Notes under the pieces: model-generated
What the model was told of the DNA's origin: nothing
Database searches by the model: none
Seen by the model: the letters and a program-made list of their open reading frames with translations, nothing else
Origin: Schlegelella_A sp038231215
Lineage (GTDB): Bacteria; Pseudomonadota; Gammaproteobacteria; Burkholderiales; Burkholderiaceae_C
Direction: 5' to 3'
Length of the DNA: 64,000 nt
Assembly (NCBI GenBank): GCA_038231215.1
Contig: JBBRLS010000012.1
Coordinates: forward strand, 1 to 64,000
Shown here: positions 63,840 to 64,000 of the stretch, piece by piece
Position numbering within the stretch: position 1 is the first letter of the stretch
How the letters are laid out: each line of letters starts with the position of its first letter
Program-made: the position numbers and the translations under genes

Positions 63840-64000
63840 CAGGTGACGGCGGCGCGGCGTGCGAATCGGGGCTCGCGCCAAGCGCCGCTCACGAGCACGT
63901 CGGCGAGGATCCCGGCGGCGTCCCAGACGTCGACGAAGCGCGTGTAGAGAGGCGTGAAGCCGAAGCGCAGCAGGTTCGCTTCGCCGGTCTCGGCGTGGCC
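63839..64000 (-). CDS. kynU: Kynureninase KynU, C-terminal end (cut by window edge)
   Basis: The 53 visible residues read GHAETGEANLLRFGFTPLYT, then RFVDVWDAAGILADVLVSG, the usual C terminus of kynureninase. The catalytic lysine lies outside the window. Kynureninase cleaves kynurenine to anthranilate and alanine, two steps after KynA. The stop overlaps the kynA start. Confidence 0.9.
   Translation of the reverse strand, partial: GHAETGEANLLRFGFTPLYTRFVDVWDAAGILADVLVSGAWREPRFARRAAVT

Noticed and set aside
1..64000. CRISPR arrays, tRNA or rRNA genes, insertion sequences, origins
   Set aside because: I looked for regular spacer-repeat arrays, cloverleaf ends, terminal inverted repeats with transposase frames and DnaA-box clusters, and saw none I could support.

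Overview
The window is about 64 kb of high-GC, gene-dense chromosome. It most resembles a betaproteobacterium of the order Burkholderiales (Rubrivivax/Leptothrix-like). This is inferred from the kynA-kynU and cysHDN layouts, the QseB/PmrA-type two-component system, and an intergenic repeat (CGCCCCCTCGGGGGGCAG) common in that order. There is no rRNA, tRNA, CRISPR array or insertion sequence in the window, so the placement is tentative.

Layout from left to right. Positions 1-4063 are a lower-GC defence island: the start of a type I restriction methylase (hsdM) and an IetAS-type anti-phage pair (S8 protease plus AAA ATPase). Positions 4222-6097 hold an SOS-controlled umuDC operon. Its UmuD lacks the catalytic dyad, and a 28-codon leader ORF precedes it. 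Positions 6120-10331 hold sulfate uptake and activation genes (sbp, divergent from cysHDN).

Positions 10377-28795 form the most unusual region: 18 minus-strand genes with overlaps or short gaps, which looks like one transcription unit. In order they encode ApbE, an HzsA-like c-type cytochrome, a heme lipoprotein, two outer-membrane barrels, TlpA, DUF4266, DUF3570, an alanine-rich exported protein, three TPR proteins, a small exported protein, ExbB, two ExbD paralogues, a TonB/AgmX-like protein and an ankyrin protein. This combines a proton-driven trans-envelope motor, similar in parts list to the myxobacterial Agl-Glt machine, with an extracytoplasmic heme/flavin/thiol redox module. It is my main candidate for an undescribed system.

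Positions 29104-41870 are mostly housekeeping: an S9 peptidase, an SDR, a Tim44-like protein, RsgA, RhlE, EttA and a zinc metalloprotease. Positions 41977-46770 hold a LytS/LytR-type two-component system, a GGDEF-EAL protein and two paralogous small exported proteins. Both small genes have identically spaced TTCGTCG direct repeats upstream, at spacings of 21 and 20 bp. This suggests a small local LytTR regulon.

Positions 46946-53899 encode an aminopeptidase P, an NDH-2-like oxidoreductase, an OmpR-family two-component system and a DegQ-type protease preceded by four 11-bp repeats. Positions 53972-59705 hold sulfite dehydrogenase (sorAB), a divergent binding-protein/rhodanese fusion, and modE with modABC and a ModE box. 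SorA needs molybdenum cofactor, which fits the neighbouring molybdate transporter. The right end has a membrane-anchored TIR protein, an SDR, a DsbA-fold isomerase, a coiled-coil protein and kynA-kynU (kynU cut by the window edge).
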